Notes: generated by a model not told the origin, from the sequence alone. 38,955 nt of DNA from JADHUC01 sp964617665 (GCA_964617665.1 CAZUAH010000074.1:1-38955); one strand, 5' to 3'; shown: positions 17,253 to 26,563, numbered from the stretch's first letter. A program made the numbers and translations.

Positions 17253-18536
17253 ATGGCAAGCGTGGACCTGCACATGAGCGCTAATCCAACATCAGGCTCT
17301 GATACGTCACCGGTGTTGGCCTGCCCCGTCGGGCAGACGGACCGGATTTTGTCGCTCGATGTGCTACGTGGCTTCGCGCTGTTGGGGATTCTGGTGGTCA
17401 ACGTCCAGTCTTTCGGAATGATCTCGGCAGCGTATCTCAATCCTACGGCCCAGGGCGATCTGAGCGGCGTCAACTACTTGGCCTGGTTGCTCACTCACGT
17501 GTTCTTCGACACGAAGTTCATGAGCATCTTCTCGATGCTGTTCGGGGCCGGCATCGTTCTGATGGCTGAACGTGCTGCCGCCACCGGGCGGTCGGCCGTG
17601 GGATTGCATTTCCGTCGGATGTTTTGGCTGATGCTATTCGGCCTGCTGCACGCCTATTTGCTGTGGTATGGAGACATTCTGTTCCTATATGGCGTCTGCG
17701 GCCTTGTGGTCTATTGGCTTCGGAAGCTCGGTCCAAGATTTCTGCTTGTCACGGGCGTGCTATTTCTCGGCGTGGGAACAGGCATCTCTCTCCTGTCCGG
17801 TTGGTCAATGCCGTACTGGCCCGACGAACAGTTGGCGGAGATGGCCATGGACTGGCAGCCGTCGCCGAAAGTGGTCGAAGACGAGGTGGCCGCTTACCGA
17901 GGTGGTTGGCACCAGCAGATGGCGCATCGAGTGCCCGCAGCAGTCAAGTTCCAGACACTGATTCTGATCGTCTGGGGATTTTGGCGGGCCAGCGGTATGA
18001 TGCTGATTGGGATGGCCCTATTCAAGATGGGCATCTTCAGCGCTCGGCGGTCGAAGCGATTCTATCTTTCCTGGATTTCCGCCGCTGCATTGATTGGGAT
18101 CCCTGTGATCCTGTACGGTGTGCGTCAGAACTTTGCGGCCGACTGGGACGTGAGGTATTCGTTCTTCTTTGGGCCACTGTACAACTACTGGGCCGGCATC
18201 GTGGTCAGTCTCGGCTATGTTGGGCTGGTGATGCTCGTTTGTCAGAGCGGAGTCGCGAAGGCTGTGCAACGAGTGCTCGCCGCAGTGGGACAGACGGCGC
18301 TGTCCAACTACTTGTTCCAGACAGTTATCTGTACGACGATCTTTTATGGCCACGGACTTGGCTGGTTTGGGTCCGTCGAACGCGTTGGGCAGTTGGGTAT
18401 TGTATTTGTCGTGTGGACGATTCAACTCGTTATCTCGCCAATGTGGATGAGGCATTTTCGTTTCGGGCCGTTTGAATGGCTGTGGCGTACGCTCACCTAT
18501 CTGCGTTGGCAGCCGATGCGCCGGGTGTGTCAATGA
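17253..18536 (+). CDS. DUF418 (YeiB-like) integral membrane protein
   Basis: This is a 427-residue membrane protein. The N-terminal signature RILSLDVLRGFALLGILVVNV (around residue 31) is diagnostic of the DUF418/YeiB group, which is distantly related to membrane acyltransferases. About nine or ten hydrophobic segments follow. MFWLMLFGLLHAYLLWYGDIL is the conserved second motif, and QTALSNYLFQTVI with RFGPFEWLWRTLTY ends the DUF418 domain. The biochemical function of the family is unknown. Transport or modification of a lipid or small metabolite is the usual guess. ATG at 17253 is taken as the start, and an in-frame ATG seven codons later is equally possible. The stop overlaps the amidohydrolase start by ATGA, so the pair is translationally coupled. 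Confidence 0.88.
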   Translation: MASVDLHMSANPTSGSDTSPVLACPVGQTDRILSLDVLRGFALLGILVVNVQSFGMISAAYLNPTAQGDLSGVNYLAWLLTHVFFDTKFMSIFSMLFGAGIVLMAERAAATGRSAVGLHFRRMFWLMLFGLLHAYLLWYGDILFLYGVCGLVVYWLRKLGPRFLLVTGVLFLGVGTGISLLSGWSMPYWPDEQLAEMAMDWQPSPKVVEDEVAAYRGGWHQQMAHRVPAAVKFQTLILIVWGFWRASGMMLIGMALFKMGIFSARRSKRFYLSWISAAALIGIPVILYGVRQNFAADWDVRYSFFFGPLYNYWAGIVVSLGYVGLVMLVCQSGVAKAVQRVLAAVGQTALSNYLFQTVICTTIFYGHGLGWFGSVERVGQLGIVFVVWTIQLVISPMWMRHFRFGPFEWLWRTLTYLRWQPMRRVCQ

Positions 18537-19813
18537 GCGAACCGACATCAGCATTTGCCTTGAAAGCACGCTATCTGTTTCCGGTGGACATACCTCCGGT
18601 TACGGACGGAGTGTTGACCATTGCCGGAGACCGGATCGTTGCCGTCGGTCAGAACGCATCGGGGCGACCGGCCCTCGACCTTGGGAACGTCGCGATTCTC
18701 CCGGGACTGATCAACGCGCATACGCACCTGGAATTCAGCGACTTGTCGACTCCGATTGGACAGCCAGGAATGCCGTTCACGAATTGGATTGCTGCCGTGG
18801 TCGCGCATCGGCGCCAGCAAGACTCGTCGTCAGCGGACATTGCCAAGGATCGTGCGGCAGCCGTCGGTCAGGGACTGACCGAGAGCCTGGGCTGTGGTTC
18901 GACCACGTTGGCCGAGATCGCGATTCCGAGTTGGCCCGAGCAGGTCGTCGAATCGTCTCCCATCAGAACAACGGCATTCCTGGAACTCCTCGGGCTGTCT
19001 GCCGACAGTATCGAACCCCTCGTGGGGCAAGCTCGGGACCATATCGCTGCAGGCTCGGGCGCCAAGTGGCGTGCCGGTCTCAGTCCGCACGCACCGTACA
19101 CGGTCCATCCCGATCTGCTGCAGCGAGCAGCCCAAGTGTCCAGGAAATTCAAAGTGCCATTGGCCATGCACTTGGCGGAATCCGCGGAAGAAGTTGAGTT
19201 ATTGCGATCCGGCACGGGACCGTTCGTCGAATTGCTTGAAACGTTGGATGCCTGGGACCCGGCAGCCATTGCCCGCGGTACCAGTCCGCTTGATTATCTG
19301 CGGGTTCTTTCGCAGTCGCATCGAGTACTGGTCGTCCATGGAAACTACTTGAACTGCGGGGAAATTGAATTCCTGGCTGCGCGAAGCGAGCACATGTCAG
19401 TCGTCTTCTGCCCCCGCACGCATGCATATTTCGGTCACAAGGACTATCCGCTGGCGGAGATGTTGTCGGCGGGCGTCAATGTGGCTTTGGGCACGGACTC
19501 GCGTGCTTCAAATCCGGATCTGAGTGTCCTTGAGGAGATGCGACACATTTCTCGCCATCACGATGCCGTTTCTCCAGCCGATATCCTCGGCTTAGGGACC
19601 ACGCGGGGTGCGAAATCGCTGGGATTAGATAGCCAATTAGGCACACTGACCGCCGGAAAATGTGCTGATCTGACGGTGGTGCAATTGCCCGATACGGATT
19701 CGGGGGATCCTTACGGATTGCTGTTTGGCAGTTCCGGGCCCGTAGTTCGTACGTATTGTCGCGGCCGGCCATACTGCGTCGAAGGCAGCGATCAGAGTGA
19801 ACCTGCCGGGTGA
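18533..19813 (+). CDS. Amidohydrolase of the SsnA/TRZ-ATZ (deaminase) type
   Basis: A metal-dependent hydrolase with 426 residues. NAHTHLE supplies the HxH metal pair (His63, His65). SPHAPYT lies near 184, MHLAES holds His213, and VVHGNYL holds His269. LGTDSRASN supplies the catalytic Asp322. This set is typical of the subgroup that deaminates purine-like or pterin substrates, such as S-adenosylhomocysteine, guanine or aminofutalosine. The exact substrate cannot be read from sequence. Aminodeoxyfutalosine deamination (menaquinone synthesis) is one option, but no other futalosine gene is present here. The frame is open from 18476, but the ATG at 18533 overlaps the upstream stop as ATGA and gives a normal N-terminus. 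Confidence 0.88.
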   Translation: MSEPTSAFALKARYLFPVDIPPVTDGVLTIAGDRIVAVGQNASGRPALDLGNVAILPGLINAHTHLEFSDLSTPIGQPGMPFTNWIAAVVAHRRQQDSSSADIAKDRAAAVGQGLTESLGCGSTTLAEIAIPSWPEQVVESSPIRTTAFLELLGLSADSIEPLVGQARDHIAAGSGAKWRAGLSPHAPYTVHPDLLQRAAQVSRKFKVPLAMHLAESAEEVELLRSGTGPFVELLETLDAWDPAAIARGTSPLDYLRVLSQSHRVLVVHGNYLNCGEIEFLAARSEHMSVVFCPRTHAYFGHKDYPLAEMLSAGVNVALGTDSRASNPDLSVLEEMRHISRHHDAVSPADILGLGTTRGAKSLGLDSQLGTLTAGKCADLTVVQLPDTDSGDPYGLLFGSSGPVVRTYCRGRPYCVEGSDQSEPAG

Positions 19814-19867
19814 CATTGGCGTCTTCTATCGTTAGAATAGTGACTACGAGCGATCATTTTCGCCCTC

Positions 19868-19875
19868 AAGAAGGA
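19868..19875 (+). promoter_or_regulatory. Ribosome-binding site that sets the rsfS start
   Basis: AAGAAGGA ends six bases before the GTG at 19882. An upstream in-frame GTG at 19810 overlaps the amidohydrolase stop but has no such site, so 19882 is the better start. Confidence 0.6.
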
Positions 19876-19881
19876 TTATTT

Positions 19882-20292
19882 GTGTCAAGCTCTTCAACCG
19901 ACTCGTCCAAGGTCTCTCCAGACAATTCCAAACGGAGTCTCCAACTCGCACTGGCTGCGGCACGAACCGCGGCAGAAAATCGCGGCCAGAACGTCGTCGT
20001 CTTGGACATGCGCGAATTGACACAGATTTTCGACTATTTTGTGATCGCCACCGGCACGAGCCGTCGCCAATTGCATGCAATGAGCGAGGAAATCGACCAC
20101 ACGTTGGAGGACGATCTGGGCGATCAGAGGTACGGCATCGAGGGCTACAGCGGAAGCCGATGGATCGTCCTGGATTACGGGACGGTGGTGATTCATCTGT
20201 TTGACGAAGACGCTCGCCAGTACTACGACCTGGAAAACCTTTGGGCCGAGTCAAAGACAGTCGATTTGAGCGAAACGCTGGCTGGCATCTAG
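19882..20292 (+). CDS. rsfS: Ribosomal silencing factor RsfS (Iojap)
   Basis: RsfS binds ribosomal protein L14 and blocks subunit joining when nutrients are short. From GTG at 19882 the product has 136 residues: a serine-rich leader of about 15, then the Iojap domain. Family marks are NVVVLDMRELTQIFDYFVIATG with the SRRQLHAM segment, GIEGYSGSRWIVLDYG, and the C-terminal VVIHLFDEDARQYYDLENLW. The gene follows the amidohydrolase by 68 bases and precedes argS by 170. A longer form starting at GTG 19810 would add 24 residues with no homology to the family. The usual neighbours nadD and obgE are not seen here. Confidence 0.94.
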   Translation: MSSSSTDSSKVSPDNSKRSLQLALAAARTAAENRGQNVVVLDMRELTQIFDYFVIATGTSRRQLHAMSEEIDHTLEDDLGDQRYGIEGYSGSRWIVLDYGTVVIHLFDEDARQYYDLENLWAESKTVDLSETLAGI

Positions 20293-20462
20293 CGTTCTTT
20301 CCGTTCGTGGGCCGTTTCTTTGGGCTTATGCAAAAGTCAAAGCAACGGTATCTTTGTAGTCCCGTGGTCGAGGTTTCGAAATTCGGATGCTCGTTAGAGT
20401 GCCCACCCCCCCGCTCTTGAGGCCCGATCTCCAGTTTCAAAACGCCGCCTTCACCAACTGCT

Positions 20463-22436
20463 ATGAACATATTGACGGAATTGCGGAGTCGTTTTCGTTC
20501 GGCGCTCGACGGAATCGTCGAGGATCCGACGGACTTATTGGATATGGTGCGCCCGGCCCAGGACGCTCGGTTTGGAGACTACCAGGCGAACTGCGCTATG
20601 CCGCTGGGCAAACGGTTGAGCAAACCGCCGCGCGATGTGGCGACGGAGATTGTCGGCAAGCTGGATGTGGACGACATGTGCCATCCGCCCGAGATCGCTG
20701 GGCCGGGGTTCATCAATTTACGTCTGAAAGACCAGTGGCTCACCCAACAACTGACCGACGCGTTGGCCGATACGCGGTTAGGCGTGCCCAAGGTCGAGCA
20801 GTCGCGGACGTACGTCATCGACTATTCCTCGCCCAACGTGGCCAAGGAGATGCACGTCGGCCACATTCGTTCTACCGTGATCGGTGATTCGCTGGCTCGG
20901 ACTTTGCGTTTTTTGGGACATCGTGTTATCAGCGACAACCACCTGGGCGACTGGGGTACGCAGTTCGGGATGATCATCTACGGCTACAAACACTTCAAAA
21001 ATGACGAAGCCTACAAAGAGCAGCCCGTCAAGGAACTGGGACGGCTGTATAAATTGGTCAATCAGTTGGTCAGCTACAACAACTTCAAGAAGTCGTTGCC
21101 CGACCTAGAGGAGCGAGTCGAGCAGCGAAAGGAGGCCGTCGAACCTCAGCAAGAAGCTGTTGCCTCCGCTGACAAAGCTTCCAAGAAAAAAGCAAAAAAG
21201 ACCCTGCGAAAGCTGCAATCGCAGTTGGACGAGGCTAGAGCCGAATTGGAGGCGGCACGGGAAAAAGTCGGAGCCGTGGACAACGATCCGGATCTGTCCA
21301 GCCTCGTCGCACAACATCCAGGGATCGATGAAATCGTTCTGCAGGAAACGGCCAAGCTACACGCAGATGACGAGGAGAACTTGGCGCTTTGGCATGAGTT
21401 CTTGCCGAAGTGTCGCGAGGACATTCAGCGTATCTACGACCGTTTGGACATACGATTCGATTACGAGTACGGCGAAAGCTTCTATCACCACCAGTTGCCG
21501 GCTGTCGTCAAGCAGCTTCGCGACAAAAGCCTCGCCCGGGAGAGTGAAGGGGCAGTCTGCGTTTTCCTGGACCGCTTCGACACGCCGATGATCGTTCAGA
21601 AGAAGGATGGAGCCTATCTGTACGCCACCACGGACCTGGCGGCTATCCAGTACCGGATGGACACATGGATCCCAGACGCGATTCTATACGTGGTCGACCA
21701 TCGTCAGAGTGAGCATTTCGACAAGCTATTTGCAGCCACCCGACTCTGGGGATACACCAACGTTGAACTCCAGCACATCAGCTTCGGTACGGTCCTGGGT
21801 GAGGATGGGAAGCCTTTCAAGGCGCGCGCTGGCGATGCGGTGGGTCTGGCTGGCTTGCTGGACGAGGCCGTCAACAAGGCATATGGTGTCGTCTGCGCTA
21901 ATGATGACGGCAAACCAACGGGCGCGGAGCTCAGCGACGAGGAACGGAAACACGTCGCCAACGTGGTTGGCCATGCCGCGATTAAGTATGCGGATCTGTC
22001 ACAGAATCGCGAGAGCGACTACGTCTTCAGCTACGACAAGATGGTGGCCTTGGAAGGCAACACGGCGACGTACATGCAGTATTCGTACGCTCGTACTCAG
22101 AGTATCTTTGCCAAAGGGAAAATCGACGCGGCCGCACTTCGCGAATCGTCCACCGAGATCATGCTGGAGCACCCGATGGAGCGGGGATTGGCGTTGGAGC
22201 TGCTGCGGCTTGCCGAGGCGTTGGACGAGGCGGTCGTGGACTACCGGCCAAACCAACTGACCAGCTACTTGTTCGAACTGGCAAAACGCTTTTCCGGCTT
22301 TTTTCAGGAGTGCCCAGTGCTCAAAGCCGAGTCCGATTCTCTGCGCCAAAGTCGCCTGTTGCTTTGTGATCTGACAGGCCGCACGATCAAACAAGGCCTC
22401 GACCTCCTTGGTATCGGCGTCGTCGATAAAATGTAA
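20463..22436 (+). CDS. argS: Arginyl-tRNA synthetase with an inserted coiled coil
   Basis: A class I synthetase that charges tRNA(Arg), 657 residues long, about 80 longer than the E. coli enzyme. The N-terminal tRNA-recognition domain (about 1-110) is followed by the catalytic motif SSPNVAKEMHVGHIRST (HIGH equivalent HVGH at 131-134) and DNHLGDWGTQFGM. GKPFKAR at 449-455 replaces KMSKS, as is normal for bacterial ArgRS. MQYSYARTQSI begins the anticodon-binding domain. Residues 205-272 form a highly charged segment made of lysine, glutamate, alanine and leucine with heptad spacing, inserted in the catalytic domain between GYKHF and the DEENLALW region. It accounts for most of the extra length. 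ATG at 20463 has no strong ribosome-binding site, but the next residues match the family start. Confidence 0.96.
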   Translation: MNILTELRSRFRSALDGIVEDPTDLLDMVRPAQDARFGDYQANCAMPLGKRLSKPPRDVATEIVGKLDVDDMCHPPEIAGPGFINLRLKDQWLTQQLTDALADTRLGVPKVEQSRTYVIDYSSPNVAKEMHVGHIRSTVIGDSLARTLRFLGHRVISDNHLGDWGTQFGMIIYGYKHFKNDEAYKEQPVKELGRLYKLVNQLVSYNNFKKSLPDLEERVEQRKEAVEPQQEAVASADKASKKKAKKTLRKLQSQLDEARAELEAAREKVGAVDNDPDLSSLVAQHPGIDEIVLQETAKLHADDEENLALWHEFLPKCREDIQRIYDRLDIRFDYEYGESFYHHQLPAVVKQLRDKSLARESEGAVCVFLDRFDTPMIVQKKDGAYLYATTDLAAIQYRMDTWIPDAILYVVDHRQSEHFDKLFAATRLWGYTNVELQHISFGTVLGEDGKPFKARAGDAVGLAGLLDEAVNKAYGVVCANDDGKPTGAELSDEERKHVANVVGHAAIKYADLSQNRESDYVFSYDKMVALEGNTATYMQYSYARTQSIFAKGKIDAAALRESSTEIMLEHPMERGLALELLRLAEALDEAVVDYRPNQLTSYLFELAKRFSGFFQECPVLKAESDSLRQSRLLLCDLTGRTIKQGLDLLGIGVVDKM

Positions 22437-22556
22437 AGGCGACTGGTGGTCAGTCGGGTGTCGATTTCGGAAAAACCTGATAGACTAATTAGAGGGTAGA
22501 CCGGGCCTGCTGAAGCGGGTCACAGCGAACTCAGACTACGGAGGGTTGAGAAGACT

Positions 22557-23204
22557 ATGAGCGAAACGGGGCAACCACCGGAGAATCCCAGCGAAGAAGG
22601 CGGACAGCGTAGCGAACAGGTTCGTGTCCAGCACGTCAGCGCGCGAGTCCCCGATCAAGTCAGCCGCGGGGCGTTCAGCACCGGTGCGATCGTGATGACC
22701 GGCGGAAACGAGTTCATCATTGACTTCATTCAGAACCTTGGCACGCCCGCGTGTGTTGCGTCGCGGGTCGTAATGCCGCATGCTTCGATGCCGCAATTCA
22801 TCGAGGCGCTGCGCAAGAACTTGGATATCTACAAGGATCGATTTGGCGATCCGCCTGCACTGCCGCGCAACCCGACTCCACCGAAACAGCCTAGCGCGCA
22901 GGAAATCTACGACGATCTGAAACTGCCGGACGACATGCTTAGCGGCTCATATGCCAACGGAGTGATGATTGGCCACACGCCGTCGGAATTCAAGTTTGAC
23001 TTCTTGACGAATCTCTTCCCTCATTCGGCGGTGTCCGCACGTGTGTTTCTGTCCGCGCCTCAGGTGCCGAGATTGTTAGATTCTTTGCAGGGCACGTACA
23101 AGCAATTCCAACAGCGGGTCCAACAACAGCGTGACGGACAACAAGGGCAGCAGGATCCGCCGCCACCGCCACCAGAGCAGTCCGGTGACGCACCGATCGC
23201 ATAG
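22557..23204 (+). CDS. Tandem DUF3467 protein
   Basis: This 215-residue soluble protein is built of two related halves. Residues 22-100 hold the first DUF3467-like unit (GAFSTGAIVMTGGNEFIIDF, then ASRVVMPHASMPQFIEALRKNL). Residues 118-195 hold the second (SGSYANGVMIGHTPSEFKFDF, then SARVFLSAPQVPRLLDSL). Each unit has the pattern small-residue turn, strand with F-x-F/I-D-F, a short loop, then R-V and a P-x-x-L-L/I-helix. The final 20 residues are glutamine- and proline-rich. DUF3467 proteins are small, widespread and uncharacterised. Most have a single unit of about 100 residues, so this one is a duplication. A GGAGGG-like site precedes the ATG. It sits 120 bases after argS and 135 before the AmmeMemoRadiSam gene. 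Confidence 0.8.
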   Translation: MSETGQPPENPSEEGGQRSEQVRVQHVSARVPDQVSRGAFSTGAIVMTGGNEFIIDFIQNLGTPACVASRVVMPHASMPQFIEALRKNLDIYKDRFGDPPALPRNPTPPKQPSAQEIYDDLKLPDDMLSGSYANGVMIGHTPSEFKFDFLTNLFPHSAVSARVFLSAPQVPRLLDSLQGTYKQFQQRVQQQRDGQQGQQDPPPPPPEQSGDAPIA

Positions 23205-23339
23205 CGTCTTCGGCGGTCAGTCGCGCGTGGTGCGTTCGCGTTTGTAGTCCAAAGCACGAAACACTTCGCCTTTCGATCTCAAGCGATTCGACGTACAGAC
23301 GCATACGCCTTTGCCGTTTCGGTATTCGGATTTCGGATC

Positions 23340-26300
23340 ATGTCACGAGTCGTTGTTCAACCTCCTGATGCAGAGTTGCTGCCCGACGGTGCCAAAGCTG
23401 GCGGCTGGTGGCACGACTCGGACGAACCGGGACGTATCGTGTGCGACCTGTGCCCGCGGGCGTGCAGCTTGAAGCCGGGAGATCGCGGTTTTTGTTTTGT
23501 GCGGGAAAACCGCGATGGCCAGATGGTGCTGACCACGTACGGTCGCAGCACCGGCTTCTGCATCGACCCGATCGAAAAGAAGCCCCTGAATCACTTCTAT
23601 CCGGGAACCAGCATCCTTTCGTTCGGCACGGCGGGCTGCAACCTGGGCTGCAAGTTCTGCCAAAACTGGGAAAGTTCCAAGTCACGAGAAGTCTCACGAC
23701 TCAGCGAACAAGCTACGCCCGAAACGATCGCCGCAGCCGCTGCGGAGCTTGGTTGCCACAGCGTCGCATACACGTATAACGATCCCGTCATCTTCGCGGA
23801 ATACGCTATCGATGTAGCCAAAGCCTGCCGGGCCGTTGGTGTGAAGTCGGTCGCGGTTACCGCCGGTTACATCACGCCGGCGGCACGAGAAGCCTTCTTT
23901 GGGCAAATGGACGCGGCCAATGTCGACCTGAAGGCATTCACCGAGCGGTTTTATCACAAGCTCAGCTATGCTCATCTTCAACCAGTGCTGGACACGCTCA
24001 CTTGGTTGAAGCGAGAGACGGACGTATGGTTCGAGATCACTAATCTAGTTGTCCCCGACGAGAATGACTCGGCGGAAGAACTGACTAACATGTGCGACTG
24101 GCTGCTCGAAGCCGTTGGCGACGAGGTGCCGTTGCACTTCAGCGCGTTCCACCCAGACTTTCGCATGCGAGATAAACCGCGGACGCCGATCGAGACCCTG
24201 CTGGCGGCAAGGGAGATCGCGTTGAGCCGGGGTGTGAAATACGCATACGTCGGCAATGTGGACGACGTGAAGAACCAAAGCACTTATTGCCCGCACTGTG
24301 GCGGGCTTCTGATCGAGAGGAACTGGTACCAACTGGGCGTTTACCATCTTCGCGGTGAGAATTGCGGACATTGCGACGGCCGGATTGCTGGGCGTTTCGA
24401 GGAAACGCCAGGCACCTGGGGGCATAAACGTCAACCGGTGCGAATCTCGCAGTTCGCTCGTGCACAACAGCAACCGCGCGGGGCAGACGACAAGGAAAAT
24501 GACATGGCCACTGAAACGCAATCGGGAAGCACAAGTGACGCTGGCAAGGTGCCGCATAGCCCGGAACTAAACGAGCAACACGAATCTGCGATTCATCGCG
24601 CGGCGTGCGAGGTTGTCTCGGCCGGAGTTCGGGGCGTCAAGCCGAGCCTTACGGACAATACGCTGGCAGGTTGCGCCGATCAAACGGTGATGGGGGCCTT
24701 CGTTACGCTGAAACGCCAAGGCCGTCTGCGAGCTTGCTGCGGCATGTTGGGACGACCAGTACCGGTGGCAGAAGCCGTCGAGTATGCAGCGATGCGAACG
24801 GCAACCGAGGACACGCGTTTCCCAACGATCTCGCCGACCGAATTGGAACACTTGCACGTGGACGTCACCCTGCTATTCGGTTTTCAGCCCATAAAGGCAA
24901 AGGGAAAGGACCGGGTGAAAGAGGTCGAAGTGGGACGTCATGGCCTGCAGATCCAACGTGGCGGCTCGTCTGGCTTACTGCTGCCAAGCGTGCCAGTGGA
25001 GCACGGTTGGGACGCGGAAACCTTCCTTCAGCAAGTGTGCCGTAAGGCTGGATTGCCAACCACCGCTTGGTTGGCGGACGACGCACAACTCCTGAAATTC
25101 GAAGGACGCATGATCCCGGCCGATTTCGACCCCACAGCCCTTGGCGGCGAGGACGGAGAGAAGCCGCCTATATTCACCGACGCGGAACTGAACCGACTGC
25201 GTGACCACTGTCTGCACAATGTCACGGCGCTCGCGCAAGGGGCCACACCCAACTATTACCTGCACGACTGCCCGGATGGAACCGTCGAAGTCGTGGCTCT
25301 AACGGTACGAGTCGCCGAAGGCCAGGAGCCGCTTCTTCTGTCGCAGATGTCGTTGCGTCCCGGCATTCCACTACAGGCCACGCTGATGAAACTTGCCGAA
25401 GCCGCAGCCGCAGCGGTGAAACGGCAGAGGCTCGACGTAAACGCGATAGCCCAAGTTCAAGTTGGACTAACGGTATTGTACGACCCGGCTATGCACGGCA
25501 CGGCGGCGCAGATCGATCTGGCAGGAGTGGACGCTGGGAAACGTGCGGTCCTGGTGATCGAAGGTGGCAGAAGCGCCTGGGCGTTCGACCCGGCCAAATC
25601 CACGGAACAATTGTTCGATCAAGCCTCGCGGGACGCCAAAATGGGCAGTCCCGAGACAGCGTCGGTTTTCAGTCTTGCAGCTCTTTCCACCGAGCCTGCC
25701 GTAAGCCTATCCAATGTGCCTCGACCGCGCACCGGCGCGAAAGTCCGACCAGCCGCCGTTGCCGGCCAATTCTATCCGGGAGACCCGGGCGAGCTTTCAA
25801 AGATGGTAGACGACATGCTCGCCAACGGCGATGTTCAACCGGACGAGTGGCCAGCGGTAATGGTGCCGCATGCGGGTCTCATCTACTCTGGCCGCCTTGC
25901 TGCGGCCACATTGAAGCGGGTCAAGATCCCTGAGACCGTCATACTGATTGGTCCCAAACACACCCGGGCTGGCGTCGACTGGGCGATAACGCCACACGAG
26001 ACTTGGTCGATGCCTGGATGCGAGATGCAGGCCGATCCCGAATTGGCACAAGCGTTCGTCGACGGGATCCCTGGACTGGAATTGGATGCGGTCGCTCACC
26101 AGCAGGAGCACTGTCTGGAGGTACAATTGCCCTTCCTGGCCAAGTTGGCCCCGGGGACCCGCGTGTTGGGCATCGTCGTGGCGCCATGCGACTTCGAGCG
26201 CTGCAAGACGCTCGCGACGGGCTTGGCCGAGGTCCTCCGCGGAATGGAGAAGAAGCCGCTGCTGGTCGTCTCGACCGACATGAACCACTTTGCCGACGAC

Positions 26301-26552
26301 GAGCAGACGCGACATCTAGATGAACTCGCATTGGAGTCGATCGAGACACTGGATCCTGCAACCGTATACGACGCGGTCGTCACGCGTCACAACATCAGTA
26401 TGTGCGGCGTCCGCCCGACCGTGATCGTCATGGAGACTCTGCGTCAGCTCAACCTGCTGAAAAAATGCGAACGCGTTGGCTACACAACCAGCGCAGAATC
26501 CAGCGGCGACAAGAGTCGTGTGGTCGGCTACGCGGGGATGCTGTTCGGCTGA
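23340..26552 (+). CDS. AmmeMemoRadiSam fusion: radical SAM + AMMECR1 (+ degenerate second AMMECR1) + MEMO
   Basis: One 1,070-residue chain carries the three components normally encoded separately. Residues 1-375 are a radical SAM enzyme of the pyruvate formate-lyase-activase-like type: CNLGCKFC (Cys100, 104, 107), an extra CDLCPRAC cluster near 35-42, and CPHCGG plus CGHCDG near 317-345. A charged linker (376-408) leads to an AMMECR1 domain (409-597) with LRACCG at 463-468. Residues 610-780 resemble a second AMMECR1 domain without that motif. Residues 802-1070 are a MEMO domain with VPHAG (His844), GPKH (His874), MNHF (His983) and MCGVRP (Cys1022), equivalent to the metal-binding residues of human MEMO1. 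The system's substrate is unknown. The fusion implies that the partners act together at one site. The gene is transcribed away from argS and ends facing the minus-strand epimerase. Confidence 0.9.
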   Translation: MSRVVVQPPDAELLPDGAKAGGWWHDSDEPGRIVCDLCPRACSLKPGDRGFCFVRENRDGQMVLTTYGRSTGFCIDPIEKKPLNHFYPGTSILSFGTAGCNLGCKFCQNWESSKSREVSRLSEQATPETIAAAAAELGCHSVAYTYNDPVIFAEYAIDVAKACRAVGVKSVAVTAGYITPAAREAFFGQMDAANVDLKAFTERFYHKLSYAHLQPVLDTLTWLKRETDVWFEITNLVVPDENDSAEELTNMCDWLLEAVGDEVPLHFSAFHPDFRMRDKPRTPIETLLAAREIALSRGVKYAYVGNVDDVKNQSTYCPHCGGLLIERNWYQLGVYHLRGENCGHCDGRIAGRFEETPGTWGHKRQPVRISQFARAQQQPRGADDKENDMATETQSGSTSDAGKVPHSPELNEQHESAIHRAACEVVSAGVRGVKPSLTDNTLAGCADQTVMGAFVTLKRQGRLRACCGMLGRPVPVAEAVEYAAMRTATEDTRFPTISPTELEHLHVDVTLLFGFQPIKAKGKDRVKEVEVGRHGLQIQRGGSSGLLLPSVPVEHGWDAETFLQQVCRKAGLPTTAWLADDAQLLKFEGRMIPADFDPTALGGEDGEKPPIFTDAELNRLRDHCLHNVTALAQGATPNYYLHDCPDGTVEVVALTVRVAEGQEPLLLSQMSLRPGIPLQATLMKLAEAAAAAVKRQRLDVNAIAQVQVGLTVLYDPAMHGTAAQIDLAGVDAGKRAVLVIEGGRSAWAFDPAKSTEQLFDQASRDAKMGSPETASVFSLAALSTEPAVSLSNVPRPRTGAKVRPAAVAGQFYPGDPGELSKMVDDMLANGDVQPDEWPAVMVPHAGLIYSGRLAAATLKRVKIPETVILIGPKHTRAGVDWAITPHETWSMPGCEMQADPELAQAFVDGIPGLELDAVAHQQEHCLEVQLPFLAKLAPGTRVLGIVVAPCDFERCKTLATGLAEVLRGMEKKPLLVVSTDMNHFADDEQTRHLDELALESIETLDPATVYDAVVTRHNISMCGVRPTVIVMETLRQLNLLKKCERVGYTTSAESSGDKSRVVGYAGMLFG

Positions 26553-26563
26553 ACGCCCGGAGC

